A stretch of 64,000 nt of DNA from Pleurocapsa minor GSE-CHR-MK 17-07R (GCA_019359125.1 JAHHHY010000001.1:372001-436000), one strand, 5' to 3'; numbered from the stretch's first letter, positions 1-10,525 are shown. Translations and numbers: made by a program. The notes: generated from the sequence alone by a model not told the origin.

Positions 1-2
1 TG

Positions 3-1124
3 CTGCAACTGCTGGCTGCGCAGGCGGCTGTTGCCGTGACCCAGGGGCATCTGTTCCACGAGCAGTCGGCGCTGACGAGCGCAGTCGAGCAAAGCCGCAA
101 TCAGCTGGAGACTGTGCTCGCCAGCACGGACAGCCCTGTGATTGCCATTGACCGAAGCTTCGCGGTGATTTTTGCGAATCCGGCAGCACAGGCCCTGTTT
201 GGGGGATTCAACCCGGAAATGCGCGGGTCGATTGCGGAACTGCTGCCTGCGTCTGCGTTTCCGGCTAATTTACGTGGGGCGCTGCGCGAGCTTCGGCGCA
301 ATCGCACGCTGACTTATGAGGCGGAATTTGGCGAGCAGGTGTTTCTGGCGCACGTGGCGCGGCTGGGCGGCCCGCGTGTGGAAGGCTGGGTGACGGTGCT
401 CAATGACATCACTCAGTTGAAAGAGCTGGACCGCCTGAAGAGCGAAATGGTGCGCATGACCAGCCATGACCTGAAGAATCCGCTGCAGGCTGCCATGTCG
501 AATCTGGAGCTGCTGCGCGACGATGTGTACGACGACGGCACGCAGGATGTGCGCGAGTCGGTGGATGCGATTGACCGGCAGTTGATGCGGATGAATCGCA
601 TCATTCGCGGTATCCTTGACTTAGAGCGTGTGAAGAATGGTGTTATTGCACTTGAAATGTGCCGTCCTGAACGCATAATCAAAGATGCTGCACAGGAAAT
701 GGCTGAGTTTGCCCGCGAACACGAAGTGACGCTGACCAGCGAAAGCGCGCCTGATCTGCCCCCGGTGGCCTGTGATGTCGAACAATTTGGCCGTGCCCTG
801 ATCAATCTGGTCGAGAACGCGATCAAGTTTACGCCGTCCGGCGGACGTGTGCTGCTGAAGGCCGCAAGTCATGATGGTTTTGTCGACTTTGTGGTCAGCG
901 ATACGGGCGTGGGCATCGCGCCTGACCAGCAGGAACGGGTATTTGACCGCTTCTTTCGCGCCAAACAGAAAGGCGTCGAACACGTCAGCGGGTCTGGCCT
1001 GGGTCTTAGCCTGGTGAAGACAATTGTCGCCAACCATAAGGGCCAAATCTGGCTGGACAGCGAAGAAAAGGTCGGCACAACATTCACCATCCGCCTGCCA
1101 GCAGCTCAAGACACCGGCCTGTGA
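3..1124 (+). CDS. Sensor histidine kinase (GAF-PAS-HisKA-HATPase), 5' end outside window
   Basis: A cytosolic two-component sensor kinase, cut by the left edge of the window. The reading frame is open from base 3. The residues before the first in-window GTG (36-38) read LQLLAAQAAVAVTQGHLF, the typical C-terminal helix of a GAF domain, so the GTG at 36 is not the true start. Counting from that GTG, a PAS domain spans about residues 22-130. A HisKA domain follows, with the phosphoacceptor in SHDLKNP (His144), then an HATPase_c domain with an N box (LVENAIKF), a G1 box (DTGVGIAP) and a G2 box (GSGLGLSL). No transmembrane segment is seen in the visible part. No response regulator is adjacent inside the window. 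The signal sensed is unknown. Confidence 0.9.
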   Translation: MQLLAAQAAVAVTQGHLFHEQSALTSAVEQSRNQLETVLASTDSPVIAIDRSFAVIFANPAAQALFGGFNPEMRGSIAELLPASAFPANLRGALRELRRNRTLTYEAEFGEQVFLAHVARLGGPRVEGWVTVLNDITQLKELDRLKSEMVRMTSHDLKNPLQAAMSNLELLRDDVYDDGTQDVRESVDAIDRQLMRMNRIIRGILDLERVKNGVIALEMCRPERIIKDAAQEMAEFAREHEVTLTSESAPDLPPVACDVEQFGRALINLVENAIKFTPSGGRVLLKAASHDGFVDFVVSDTGVGIAPDQQERVFDRFFRAKQKGVEHVSGSGLGLSLVKTIVANHKGQIWLDSEEKVGTTFTIRLPAAQDTGL

Positions 1125-1173
1125 GTCTTCAGTGTGTCGGTGATTCCGTTCATCAGGATTAAGGGAAATTAAA

Positions 1174-2160
1174 GTGGCGAAACAAATACTTGCACTGGTG
1201 TCCGCGCTGGGCTGCGCCGCGTTGTATGCGGTCGCGATTTCTGCCCAGGACATGACGCCCACGGCCGCACCCGAAAAGACGGATACGGTGACGCTGGAGG
1301 TCACGCCGCTGGCTGCTGACCCTGTATCATCGGCAGTGCCCACCTTCGATGCGCTGACGCAGGAAGACCTGTCAGTGCTGACGGGCAACGTGCAGCGCCC
1401 GAATGGCATCGCCTACTTCAATAATTTCCTGTATATCGCCTGCACGGGCGATCAGACCATCTACGAGACGAACAGCGAAACCGGGGCGACGCGCACCTAT
1501 ATCTGGGGTTTGAATAATGCCCACACCCTGTATGTCGAAGGTGAGGCCTCTGCCCCGCTGATTTTCGCGCCGGACTACCTGACCAATGAGCTCAAGCTGA
1601 TTCGTCGCGGCGGCACCGTGCAGACGGTCGCCACCGGCTTTAATGGGCCATGGGGCATCGAGTTTCTGGATGAACAGCAGTTTTTTGTCAGCAACCTGCT
1701 GGGCGATTCGGTCGATGTGGTCACGCGCGAGGGAGACCGCCAGCCGTGGCTGGAAGACCTGTCTGCGCCTGCCGGGCTGGCCTGGGATGGCGCGGACACG
1801 CTCTATATCGCCAATAATGGCAGCACCCGGCGCGCAGTGATGTTTGCCACAATGGCGCCCGATGGCAGCGCCTCTGAGCCGGAGGTTCTGGTGAGCGGCC
1901 TGCAAAACACTACTGGCCTTCAACTGGCTGCCGATGGCAACCTGTATTTCGCATACTCGCTGGGCACCCGTGGCGTGGTGGGTCGTGTCGATCCGGTGGC
2001 CTGCCGCGAGAATGGCGGCTGCACCAACGAACAGGTCGAGATTGTGGTGTATACCGAGATTGAAGCGCCGCTGGCCGGCCTGGTGATTTCGCCGGACATG
2101 CGCCTGTTTGTGCACACAATGTTCAGCCCAAGCGTGTACTGGGGCCGCATTCCCGAATAA
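1174..2160 (+). CDS. Secreted NHL/SMP-30-like beta-propeller protein
   Basis: A 328-residue exported protein of unknown ligand. The GTG start at 1174 is preceded by AAGGG. The N-terminus is a signal peptide with a hydrophobic core (residues 4-22) and likely cleavage after AISA, before QDM. A short Thr/Pro-rich linker follows. The rest holds repeated blade-like strands such as PNGIAYFNNFLYIAC, GPWGIEFLDEQQFFVSN and PAGLAWDGADTLYIAN, which resemble NHL or SMP-30/gluconolactonase propellers. Two cysteines close together (ACRENGGC) could form a disulfide. It lies 49 bp after the histidine kinase on the same strand and may be co-transcribed. An enzymatic (lactonase-like) role is possible but no catalytic set is clear. 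Confidence 0.75.
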   Translation: MAKQILALVSALGCAALYAVAISAQDMTPTAAPEKTDTVTLEVTPLAADPVSSAVPTFDALTQEDLSVLTGNVQRPNGIAYFNNFLYIACTGDQTIYETNSETGATRTYIWGLNNAHTLYVEGEASAPLIFAPDYLTNELKLIRRGGTVQTVATGFNGPWGIEFLDEQQFFVSNLLGDSVDVVTREGDRQPWLEDLSAPAGLAWDGADTLYIANNGSTRRAVMFATMAPDGSASEPEVLVSGLQNTTGLQLAADGNLYFAYSLGTRGVVGRVDPVACRENGGCTNEQVEIVVYTEIEAPLAGLVISPDMRLFVHTMFSPSVYWGRIPE

Positions 2161-2182
2161 CACGAGCGCATGCAACTGAAAC

Positions 2183-2217
2183 AAAAACGCGGCCTCATAT
2201 CAAGGGGCCGCGTTTTT
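2183..2217. terminator. Bidirectional intrinsic terminator
   Basis: A 12-bp perfect stem (2183-2194 with 2206-2217) centred on CGCGGCC/GGCCGCG, with flanking A and T runs on both sides. It sits between the convergent propeller gene (plus) and the amino-acid ABC ATPase gene (minus) and can end transcription in both directions. Confidence 0.85.
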
Positions 2218-2248
2218 ATTTGACTGAACAGGTTGTCTGGTGGCCGGA

Positions 2249-3010
2249 TCAGTGCTCCAGAATCTTGCTGAGGAACGATTTCAGGCGCTCGTGCTCCGGA
2301 TTTTCAAACAGGTCGTGCGGGGTGGTCTCGACGATTTTTTCGCCCTGGTCCATGAACACGACGCGATTGGCTGCGGCGCGGGCAAAGCCCATCTCATGCG
2401 TCACGACCACCATCGTCATGCCTTCTTTGGCCAGTTCGAGCATGACATCCAGCACTTCCTTGATCATTTCGGGATCGAGTGCCGACGTTGGTTCGTCAAA
2501 CAGCATGATTTTCGGGTTCATCGCCAGCGCACGGGCGATTGCGACGCGCTGCTGCTGCCCGCCGGACAGCTTGCCGGGGTATGTGTTCGCCTTTTCGGGG
2601 ATGCCCACTTTGTCCAGCAGTGCGCGGGCAATGCTCTCGGATTCCTTCTGGTTGCGCTTGCGTACGATGCGCTGGGCCAGCATGACATTTCCCAGCACGG
2701 TCAGGTTGGGGAACAGGTTGAAGGACTGAAAAACCATGCCCACTTCTTCGCGCACCTCGTTGATATTGGTGCCCTTGGCGTTCAGGTGAAATCCGTCCAC
2801 CCAGATATCACCGTGGTCGATGCTTTCCAGCTTGTTGATGCAGCGCAGCAGGGTCGATTTGCCCGATCCGCTGGGTCCGATGATGACGACCACCTCGCCG
2901 GGATAAATATCCAGATCGACATTCTTGAGCGCATGCACGCGGCCAAACATCTTGTTGGCATTGCGAATGCGGATGATCGGCTCATTGTCGTAAATGGGAT
3001 TATTGGACAT
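2249..3010 (-). CDS. Polar amino-acid ABC transporter, ATP-binding subunit (GlnQ-like)
   Basis: A 253-residue ATPase that powers uptake of a polar amino acid through the neighbouring permease. Motifs are complete: Walker [10 protein letters not shown] (residues 45-53), Q-loop VFQSFNLFP, signature LSGGQQQR (148-155), Walker B IMLFDEP (168-174) and H-loop VTHEM. Length and sequence fit the GlnQ/HisP/ArtP family of the PAAT group. It is the last gene of the minus-strand set binding protein - permease - ATPase, six bases after the permease stop. The substrate cannot be read from the ATPase alone. Confidence 0.95.
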   Translation of the reverse strand: MSNNPIYDNEPIIRIRNANKMFGRVHALKNVDLDIYPGEVVVIIGPSGSGKSTLLRCINKLESIDHGDIWVDGFHLNAKGTNINEVREEVGMVFQSFNLFPNLTVLGNVMLAQRIVRKRNQKESESIARALLDKVGIPEKANTYPGKLSGGQQQRVAIARALAMNPKIMLFDEPTSALDPEMIKEVLDVMLELAKEGMTMVVVTHEMGFARAAANRVVFMDQGEKIVETTPHDLFENPEHERLKSFLSKILEH

Positions 3011-3016
3011 GGAGGC

Positions 3017-3967
3017 TTATCCCTCGCGCTTGTCTGCGTGGAGGTAATACTCCAGCGCATTGACGAACAGGGCCAGAATGATGGTCAGGTTGGCATAGAT
3101 GAACGAGAGTACCAGCAGCGGCTCGCCATAGCGAAAGCGATTGCTGGAGAATTGTCGGGTGAGGTATGAGACTTCAGGTACTGCCACAGATGACGCCAGC
3201 GACGTGTCTTTGAGCAGCAGGATGAAATTGTTGCCCAGCGCAGGCAGGATATTACGGATGGCCTGCGGCAGGATGATATAGCGCATCGCCTGAAAATAGC
3301 TCATGCCCAGTGAACGCGAGGCCTCCATCTGGCCGCGGCCGATGCTCTCGATGCCGGCGCGGAAGACTTCGCTCATGAACGCGCCATAGGTGACCGCGAA
3401 GGCCAGCACAATGCGCCAGCTTTCGTCAATATCACGCGAGCGAATGGTCGTGGACTCGATGCGTTCTTCCGGGATGCCCACCAGACGCTGGAGGAAGTCA
3501 TCTATGATCACGATAGTGGGATAGCCGGTGACGGTTTCGCCAGCATCGTTCACTTCGTCTGCGGTGCCGCCGATGCGGTCGATGAGCTGCGGTACGACGA
3601 CAAAGTTGAAAATCAGGATGATGACGAGCAGGGGAAGACCGCGAAATAACTCCACGTACAGCGTGGATAAATTGTAAAGAATGGGGTTTTTAGAGATGCG
3701 CAGAATTGAAACAAACAGGCCCAGAATGATCGAAAACAGAAATGAGACCACCGTGATGCCCATGCTGATGCTGATACCTGGGCTGACATATGCCCATGCC
3801 TCGCCCACACGCGGGTCATTGATAATCAGCGAGATGACATAGATATCGAGCAGCAGGAACGCGATCAGCCAGGAACGCTTGCGCCAGATCGAATTGACGA
3901 AACGACGTATCGTCAGACTGTAACCGGGTGACTCGTTGGGTGTAAATGTCGCAGCGGATTGAGCCAT
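3017..3967 (-). CDS. Polar amino-acid ABC transporter permease (HisM/GlnP-like)
   Basis: A 316-residue inner-membrane permease of the polar amino-acid uptake family. I chose the ATG at 3967 (MAQSAATF). A longer in-frame reading to 4081 would run back through the terminator and into the binding-protein gene. After a cytosolic N-tail there is a transmembrane segment near residues 30-45, then the conserved core beginning SISMGITVVSFLFSIILG. The coupling loop that contacts the ATPase is seen as EASRSLGMSYFQAMRYIILPQA. A 50-residue hydrophilic insert (around RIGGTADEVNDAGETV to SRDIDESW) lies between core helices and is longer than in typical relatives. Most homologues have about 220-250 residues, so this one is extended at the N-terminus and in this loop. 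Confidence 0.92.
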   Translation of the reverse strand: MAQSAATFTPNESPGYSLTIRRFVNSIWRKRSWLIAFLLLDIYVISLIINDPRVGEAWAYVSPGISISMGITVVSFLFSIILGLFVSILRISKNPILYNLSTLYVELFRGLPLLVIILIFNFVVVPQLIDRIGGTADEVNDAGETVTGYPTIVIIDDFLQRLVGIPEERIESTTIRSRDIDESWRIVLAFAVTYGAFMSEVFRAGIESIGRGQMEASRSLGMSYFQAMRYIILPQAIRNILPALGNNFILLLKDTSLASSVAVPEVSYLTRQFSSNRFRYGEPLLVLSFIYANLTIILALFVNALEYYLHADKREG

Positions 3968-3980
3968 CAGTATTTTCCGT

Positions 3981-4015
3981 AAAAAATGGAGTGAGCCAGA
4001 CCGGCTCACTCCATT
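3981..4015 (-). terminator. Intrinsic terminator between binding-protein and permease genes
   Basis: On the minus strand a perfect 13-bp stem (4015-4003 with 3997-3985, AATGGAGTGAGCC-type) with a 5-base loop is followed directly by six T. It lies just after the binding-protein stop and 14 bases before the permease start. It should cut most transcripts after the binding protein, so that the permease and ATPase are made in smaller amounts by read-through. Confidence 0.88.
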
Positions 4016-4034
4016 ACGAGTCAAAGGATGTAAT

Positions 4035-5501
4035 TTATTCGAACCAGGCCGCGTAGATATCGTCCCAGGTGCCGTCTGCAATCATGCGATCCATGACTGC
4101 ATTGATCGGCTCGACCAGGTCACTGCCCGGCGGGAAGGCGAAGGCCAGACCTTCGATGCCCATCAGCGATTCAGGCAGCGTCTTCAGGCCACCACGCTCG
4201 TTCACGAAGCCGTCCGCTGCAGGGCGGTCGATGACGACAGCATCTGCATCGCCAACGATCATGGCTTCGATGGCTGCGCCGAACGAATCCAGGCTGAGCG
4301 TGTTCTCAATGCCGAAGATTTCATGGGCGGTGATTTCGTTGGTAGTGCCGACCAGCGTCGCCACCTGGAAGTCTTCCAGCGCCAGCAGCTCGGCTACAGT
4401 GCTGAAGCGGTCTTCGTCTTCAGCCACCAGCAGGGTCTGGTCATAGCTCTGGAACAGCTGCGAGAAATCGACCGTTTCGTCGCGTTCAGCGGTATAGGTG
4501 ATGCCACCGGCGGCCACATCAAAGTCACCATTGGCGATGGCGATGAGCGTGCCTTCCCAGGTGGTCACTTCAAATACGGGCGTGCAGTTCAGCAGGCTGC
4601 ACATGGTGATGAAGGTGTCGATATCCCAGCCGACGATGTCGCCGTTTTCATCGACATAGTTGTACGGGGGATACGCTGCGTCAATGGCAATGGTGATTTC
4701 GGCACCGGCCAGATCGGGCAGCTCCGGCTCGACGAACCAGCGCGTGAACAGCTGTTCCCAGCGGCCGGTGGCGATCATATAGTCCATCGCCGCGTTAATC
4801 GGCTCGACCAGGTCACTGCCGGTAGGGAAGGCGAAGGCGAGGCCCTTGATGCCGGAGATGGATTCTTCCAGCACAGCGACATCGCCGCGTTCGCGGGCAT
4901 ACTGCACGCCTGCGGGACGGTCGATGACGACAGCATCCACGTCACCATTGGCCAGCGCTTCGATCACCGTGCCGAACTGATCCAGGCTGGCGGTGTTTTC
5001 AACGCCGAAAATCTCGTGCGCGGTGATTTCGTTGGTGGTGCCGATCTGGGTGCCGACGCGGAAGTCTTCCAGCGCCAGCAGTTCTTCCACGGTGGAGAAG
5101 CGGTCTTCATCGGCGCGCACGAGCAGCGTTTCGTCGTAGCTCTGATAGAGCTGCGAGAAGTCGACCGTTTCGTCGCGTGCTTCGGTATACGTGATGCCAT
5201 CGGCGGCCACATCAAATGCGCCGTCTGCAATGGCGATCAGCATGCCGTCCCAGGACGTTTCCTCAAAGACCGGCACGCAGTTCAGCAGCGCGCAGATATC
5301 GCGGAAGGTGTCATAGTCCCAGCCGACTGCTTCGCCAGCATCGTTGATGAAATTGTACGGGAAATAGGCGTTTTCAATGGCGATTGTGACTTCACGACCG
5401 CCCAGGTCGGGGAGTTCCGGCAGTTCGGCATCCTGAGCAGCGACGCCCACAAAGGGAAGAGCGGCCAGTAGTGCAGAAGCGAGAAGGTGTTTCAAGCGCA
5501 T
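4035..5501 (-). CDS. Tandem-duplicated amino-acid-binding protein (two SBP_bac_3 domains)
   Basis: A secreted solute-binding protein of 488 residues, about twice the usual 230-280. The start at 5501 (MRLKHLL) is preferred over the ATG six codons upstream because GGAGG precedes it. A signal peptide ends near GVAA, before QD, with no lipobox cysteine. Two complete type-3 binding domains follow, about residues 36-256 and 266-488, joined by a short FVEPELPDLAG linker. The repeat period is 230 residues and blocks such as GTTNEITAHEIFG and DETVDFSQL are identical in both copies. Each copy also has a Cys pair (ICALLNC / MCSLLNC). The copies differ enough (for example VGTQIG versus VATLVG) to bind different ligands. 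It feeds the downstream permease and ATPase. Confidence 0.92.
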   Translation of the reverse strand: MRLKHLLASALLAALPFVGVAAQDAELPELPDLGGREVTIAIENAYFPYNFINDAGEAVGWDYDTFRDICALLNCVPVFEETSWDGMLIAIADGAFDVAADGITYTEARDETVDFSQLYQSYDETLLVRADEDRFSTVEELLALEDFRVGTQIGTTNEITAHEIFGVENTASLDQFGTVIEALANGDVDAVVIDRPAGVQYARERGDVAVLEESISGIKGLAFAFPTGSDLVEPINAAMDYMIATGRWEQLFTRWFVEPELPDLAGAEITIAIDAAYPPYNYVDENGDIVGWDIDTFITMCSLLNCTPVFEVTTWEGTLIAIANGDFDVAAGGITYTAERDETVDFSQLFQSYDQTLLVAEDEDRFSTVAELLALEDFQVATLVGTTNEITAHEIFGIENTLSLDSFGAAIEAMIVGDADAVVIDRPAADGFVNERGGLKTLPESLMGIEGLAFAFPPGSDLVEPINAVMDRMIADGTWDDIYAAWFE

Positions 5502-5560
5502 AACGTTCGATGCCTCCATATAGCTCGTGTTTTAGGGGGACATTTCAAAACCTGCGAGAC

Positions 5561-5566
5561 ATTATA
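5561..5566 (-). promoter_or_regulatory. Candidate -10 element for the amino-acid importer operon
   Basis: A perfect TATAAT on the minus strand, 60 bases upstream of the binding-protein start. The -35 region at the right distance (around 5584-5589) is poor (TAGCAC), so the promoter may need an activator. It is the only good candidate in the gap 5502-5623. Confidence 0.5.
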
Positions 5567-5623
5567 ATGAGGTTAAAGAATGTGTGCTACAAATCTCTGC
5601 GGGAAGATTTTGGGTTTAGGTCG

Positions 5624-6388
5624 CTATTTCCGCAGGATGTAGGCCGAGGATGTGGTTTCGCGCACAATATCGACGGCCGAGTAGCCGCGTGCAAAGTAAT
5701 GTTGCAGGGTCTCGCGAACGGCGATGCGCCACACATGCTTCGCCTGTGGGTCCAGCTGGCGGATTTTCTGAGGCATGGCCGCCCGGATAACGGGGGCGTC
5801 CCTGAAGTCCAGGCGCTGGGGCAATCCATCTGCCCCGACGTGGAGGACATCGAGCGCATCCCCCTGAAATGCTCCGCGGCGCGGCAGACTATACGGCTCC
5901 GCCATCGAGACAGCAGCTTCCACACGGTCTGTTTCCAGGCCCTTGTTGATGGCATCGTTCATCACGCCGTAAAAATTGACGTGATACACATTGGCGGTTG
6001 CGCCCAGGATGTGCAGATTGAAGTGCGCGTTGCCAGCCTGAAGCGGGTCGTAGGTCCAGCGTACCTCGCTGAAGCCATTTGCTCGTGCCCAGTCAAACTG
6101 GAACACCTTGAGGTTGGCGCCGACGCTTTGTCCCTGATACTCTGGCAGCACGCCCGCAATGGCGGACCACAGGATGATGCGCCCGTCACGCAGGCCGGGA
6201 AAGCCAATACAGAAGCCAATCATCCGATCTCCGTGGAAGGCGCCCAGGTTGACACCGCCAGCGGCCTGGTTGGCACGCATGAAACTGGTGGGAATGCACT
6301 CGCGTGGGTCCACGCCCCACACAGCAATCTCCACGTCCACAGCCTGTTCGTACTGTGACATGGTGTCGAGTATGCGGATGTCGGTCAC
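5624..6388 (-). CDS. GNAT-superfamily acetyltransferase (COG3375-like)
   Basis: A 254-residue protein starting at a GTG with AAGG upstream. The N-terminal half carries a GNAT fold signature: GDRMIGFCIGFPG (strand 4), then SAIAGVLPEYQGQSVGANLK, which fits the acetyl-CoA pyrophosphate loop (Q-x-x-G-x-G/A type) with GQSVG in place of the usual GxGxG. The segment TYDPLQAGNAHFNLHILGA resembles the predicted-acetyltransferase family COG3375, whose substrate is unknown. It starts 6 bases after the stop of the small membrane protein at 6395-6643, in the same minus-strand group as hflX. Confidence 0.75.
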   Translation of the reverse strand: MTDIRILDTMSQYEQAVDVEIAVWGVDPRECIPTSFMRANQAAGGVNLGAFHGDRMIGFCIGFPGLRDGRIILWSAIAGVLPEYQGQSVGANLKVFQFDWARANGFSEVRWTYDPLQAGNAHFNLHILGATANVYHVNFYGVMNDAINKGLETDRVEAAVSMAEPYSLPRRGAFQGDALDVLHVGADGLPQRLDFRDAPVIRAAMPQKIRQLDPQAKHVWRIAVRETLQHYFARGYSAVDIVRETTSSAYILRK

Positions 6389-6394
6389 AATGCG

Positions 6395-6643
6395 TTACCT
6401 TCCCAGTGGTTCCAGCAGCAGCAGCCCAATGAGCGCCGAAAGAATACCGACATGCAGCGTAATCGCCCAGATCCAGTCCCAATATGGGGCAGGGGCCGCC
6501 AGATTGATGAGCTGGACGATGAAGGCCACGATCACCAGCCCGACGCCGATCACAATGGGCAGGCCACGCCGTCTGGCCAGGCTACCCGTCACCGACTCCA
6601 GCAGGCGCGCAATGCGGGCTGAACGATTAATCTTGCTGAACAC
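6395..6643 (-). CDS. Small two-helix membrane protein, unknown function
   Basis: An 82-residue protein starting at GTG with GAGGGG five bases upstream. A basic, helical N-terminus (residues 1-27) is followed by two hydrophobic segments, about 28-48 (LPIVIGVGLVIVAFIVQLI) and 58-78 (WAITLHVGILSALIGLLLL). The N-terminus is predicted inside. It lies 11 bases after the hflX stop and just before the acetyltransferase gene, so the three are probably one transcript. I do not recognise a family. Confidence 0.7.
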   Translation of the reverse strand: MFSKINRSARIARLLESVTGSLARRRGLPIVIGVGLVIVAFIVQLINLAAPAPYWDWIWAITLHVGILSALIGLLLLEPLGR

Positions 6644-6654
6644 AGGCGCCCCTC

Positions 6655-7962
<1,308 letters not shown>

Positions 7963-7967
7963 ACGGG

Positions 7968-9149
7968 TTATTTCATCCTTTGTGACCAGCGGCTAAGCCG
8001 GTCTACTGCTTCATCGAGCCTTGCATCCGGCACACATACGCTCATGCGTACATAGGCCGTGCCATCTGGCCCGTAGATGGCACCGGGCGCCATGCTGACG
8101 TGCGCTTCATTGAGCGCCAGCTCCACATACTGCGCGCCGTCCAGCCCGGGAATCATGACTTTTCCCCACAGGTACAGCGCACCCGTGGGCTTGTATGGAC
8201 GCAATCCCAGCGACGGCATGACTTCCAGCAGCAGATCGCGCCGGTTTTCATAGACGGCGTTGCGCTCGGCGAGCCAGTCGCGGTCAGTCTGCTTGAAGGC
8301 GGAAATGCCTGCATCGTAGATGGGCGTAAAGTGGCCGCTGTCCATGTTGCTTTTGACCTGGAGCAGCGCGCTGATTGCCTCTGCACTGCCGACTGCCGCG
8401 CCCAGCCGCCAGCCCGCCATGTTATACGTCTTCGAGAACGAGATGAACTCGATGGCATGTTCCAGGGCGTCGGGTGCTTCCAGCGCGCTGTGGGCGATAT
8501 AGCCGTCATAGGTCACATCGACATACGGATTATCCGAGGCCAGCAGCAGATTATGACGTTTGCAGAACTGCACGGCGCGCTCGTAGAAAGCAAACGAGGC
8601 GACTGCGCCGGTGGGATTATTGGGATAGTTGACCCACAGCAGCTTGCTGTTTGCTGGAAGCCCGCGGGCTTCCAGCGCGTCAAGATCGGGCAGAAAGCCC
8701 GCTTCCTCAGTCACCGGAATATAATGCGGCTGCCCGCCAGCCATCAGCGCGCCCATGGCATACGCCGGATAGCCGATGCCGGGCACCAGCGCAACATCCC
8801 CATCATCGATATACGCCAGGCTGAGGTTGACAATGCCTTCCTTGCTGCCCAGCAGCGGCAGCACCTGGGTATTCGGGTCGATGGTGATGCCGAAGCGGTT
8901 GGCATAATAATCGGCCACGGCAGCGCGAAAGTTCGCAGTCCCGCGATAGCCGGAATAGCCATGCTTGCCCGAAGCTGCGGCGGAAGACGCCAGCGTTTCG
9001 ATGGCGTGGACGGGCGGCGGCATGTCCGGGCTGCCCACGTCCAGATTGATGACATCCAGGCCGGCCGCGTTGAGCTGTGCGACGCGCTGGCTGATGACGG
9101 CGAATGGGTAGGCCGGCAGTGTGTGCAGACGATTAGCGAGTGCTGGCAA
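7968..9149 (-). CDS. Class I/II PLP aminotransferase (DapL/AlaT-like)
   Basis: A PLP-dependent aminotransferase of about 393 residues. I place the start at the TTG at 9149, preceded by GGGGGA. A TTG at 9257 in the same frame would extend far into trmFO and adds a non-conserved, low-complexity leader. Family signatures include [13 protein letters not shown] near the N-terminus, the substrate/PLP segment [23 protein letters not shown], the Schiff-base lysine in [14 protein letters not shown], and YVRMSVC near the end. It resembles LL-diaminopimelate or alanine-type enzymes. The exact amino donor is not certain. The start overlaps the end of trmFO by 17 bases, so the two are likely translationally coupled. 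Confidence 0.9.
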   Translation of the reverse strand: MPALANRLHTLPAYPFAVISQRVAQLNAAGLDVINLDVGSPDMPPPVHAIETLASSAAASGKHGYSGYRGTANFRAAVADYYANRFGITIDPNTQVLPLLGSKEGIVNLSLAYIDDGDVALVPGIGYPAYAMGALMAGGQPHYIPVTEEAGFLPDLDALEARGLPANSKLLWVNYPNNPTGAVASFAFYERAVQFCKRHNLLLASDNPYVDVTYDGYIAHSALEAPDALEHAIEFISFSKTYNMAGWRLGAAVGSAEAISALLQVKSNMDSGHFTPIYDAGISAFKQTDRDWLAERNAVYENRRDLLLEVMPSLGLRPYKPTGALYLWGKVMIPGLDGAQYVELALNEAHVSMAPGAIYGPDGTAYVRMSVCVPDARLDEAVDRLSRWSQRMK

Positions 9150-10485
9150 GACGGATTTCCCCCAGAGTGCTGGCCGCAAGGGCGGCGTGCAGGCTGTCAT
9201 TGGCGCGGCGCGCGTATTCCGCATAGCGCAGACGCTTGTCTTTAATGGGCGTGGCAAGCTCGGGCATGATGCCGAAATTTGCCTTCATCGGCTGAAAGTC
9301 CTTGCTGTCGGCATGCGTGACGTAATGGACCATGCTGCCCAACATCGTGTCGATGGGCGGCGTGAACTGCGGCTTTCCGGCCAGCATCTGCGCCAGATTG
9401 ATGCCTGCCAGCAGGCCGGTGGCGACGTTGCCCATGTAACCTTCCACGCCCGTAATCTGCCCGCCGAAATACAGCGTCTCGCGCGTGCGGAACTGCATCG
9501 TCGGGTGCAGCAGGGCAGGGGAGTTGATGAACGTGTTGCGGTGCATCTGGCCCATGCGGATGAATTCGGCATTCTCCAGGCCAGGAATCATGCGCAGCAC
9601 CGTCTCCTGGACGCCCCATTTCAGGTTGGTCTGGAAGCCGACCAGGTTGTACAGCGTACCGATCAGGTTGTCCTGGCGCAGCTGCACGACGGCGTGCGGG
9701 CGTTTGCCCGTGCGCGGGTCACGCAGGCCGACCGGGCGCATCGGCCCGAAGGCGAGCGACTCGCGTCCACGCCGGGCGATCTGCTCTACAGGCAGGCAGC
9801 CTTCGAAGAACTGCTTGTCTTCCTTCTCGAAGTCGCGCAGTTCAGCGGTCTCGGCCGAGAGCAGCGCGTCGACGAAGGCCTCATATTCCTCGCGGTTCAT
9901 GGGGCAGTTGATATAGTCACCCTCGGCCTCGTCGCCCCGTTCGTAACGACTGGCGCGAAAGGCGATGTCCATGTTGATGCTTTCGCTGGTCACAATGGGC
10001 GCGATGGCGTCATAGAAATACAGGTATTGTTCGCCAGACAGCGCGGCAATTTCGCCTGCCATCGCCTCGGAGGTCAGCGGGCCGGTGGCGATCACACACG
10101 GGGCATCAGGAATTTTCGTCAGTTCCTCGCGCACAACCGTGATGTTTGGATGCTCGTCCATGGCGCGGGTCACGTGTGCAGCGAAGGCCTCGCGGTCCAC
10201 TGCCAGCGCGCCGCCGGCGGGCAGGGCTGATTCTTCGGCCACGCGCAGCAGCAGCGATCCCAGCGTGTCCAGCTCGTTTTTCAGCACGCCGGAGGCGCGG
10301 TCTGGCAGCTTCGACCCAAACGAATTGCTGCACACCAGTTCGCCGAGGCGGTCGCTGACATGCGCGCCTGTGGTGCGGCGCGGCCGCATTTCGTACAGAC
10401 GGACCTGAAAACCACGCTCGGCCAGCTGCCAGGCAGCCTCAGTGCCAGCCAGCCCACCCCCTACAACGATCACTTCCTGAGTCAT
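9133..10485 (-). CDS. trmFO: Folate-dependent tRNA (uracil-54-C5)-methyltransferase TrmFO
   Basis: A 450-residue FAD enzyme that makes ribothymidine at position 54 of tRNAs, using methylenetetrahydrofolate. The ATG at 10485 gives [19 protein letters not shown], which lines up with the usual TrmFO N-terminus. A GTG nine codons upstream is less likely. Diagnostic segments are the FAD-binding [29 protein letters not shown], the family-specific [11 protein letters not shown] and the late [12 protein letters not shown]. Enzymes of this kind are typical of Firmicutes, Chloroflexota and other lineages that lack S-adenosylmethionine-dependent TrmA. Confidence 0.97.
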   Translation of the reverse strand: MTQEVIVVGGGLAGTEAAWQLAERGFQVRLYEMRPRRTTGAHVSDRLGELVCSNSFGSKLPDRASGVLKNELDTLGSLLLRVAEESALPAGGALAVDREAFAAHVTRAMDEHPNITVVREELTKIPDAPCVIATGPLTSEAMAGEIAALSGEQYLYFYDAIAPIVTSESINMDIAFRASRYERGDEAEGDYINCPMNREEYEAFVDALLSAETAELRDFEKEDKQFFEGCLPVEQIARRGRESLAFGPMRPVGLRDPRTGKRPHAVVQLRQDNLIGTLYNLVGFQTNLKWGVQETVLRMIPGLENAEFIRMGQMHRNTFINSPALLHPTMQFRTRETLYFGGQITGVEGYMGNVATGLLAGINLAQMLAGKPQFTPPIDTMLGSMVHYVTHADSKDFQPMKANFGIMPELATPIKDKRLRYAEYARRANDSLHAALAASTLGEIRLASTR

Positions 10486-10525
10486 AATTTCAGTTAAACC
10501 ATTCTGCTTCACGATACGGTGTTGT

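Noticed and set aside
4323-5471. A 382-codon open frame antisense to the tandem binding protein
   Set aside because: Same reason: shadow frame. Its apparent internal repeats simply mirror the duplicated binding domains.
8100-9245. A 381-codon open frame antisense to the aminotransferase
   Set aside because: Composition (His, Arg, Gln-rich) and lack of domains mark it as a shadow frame of a certain gene.
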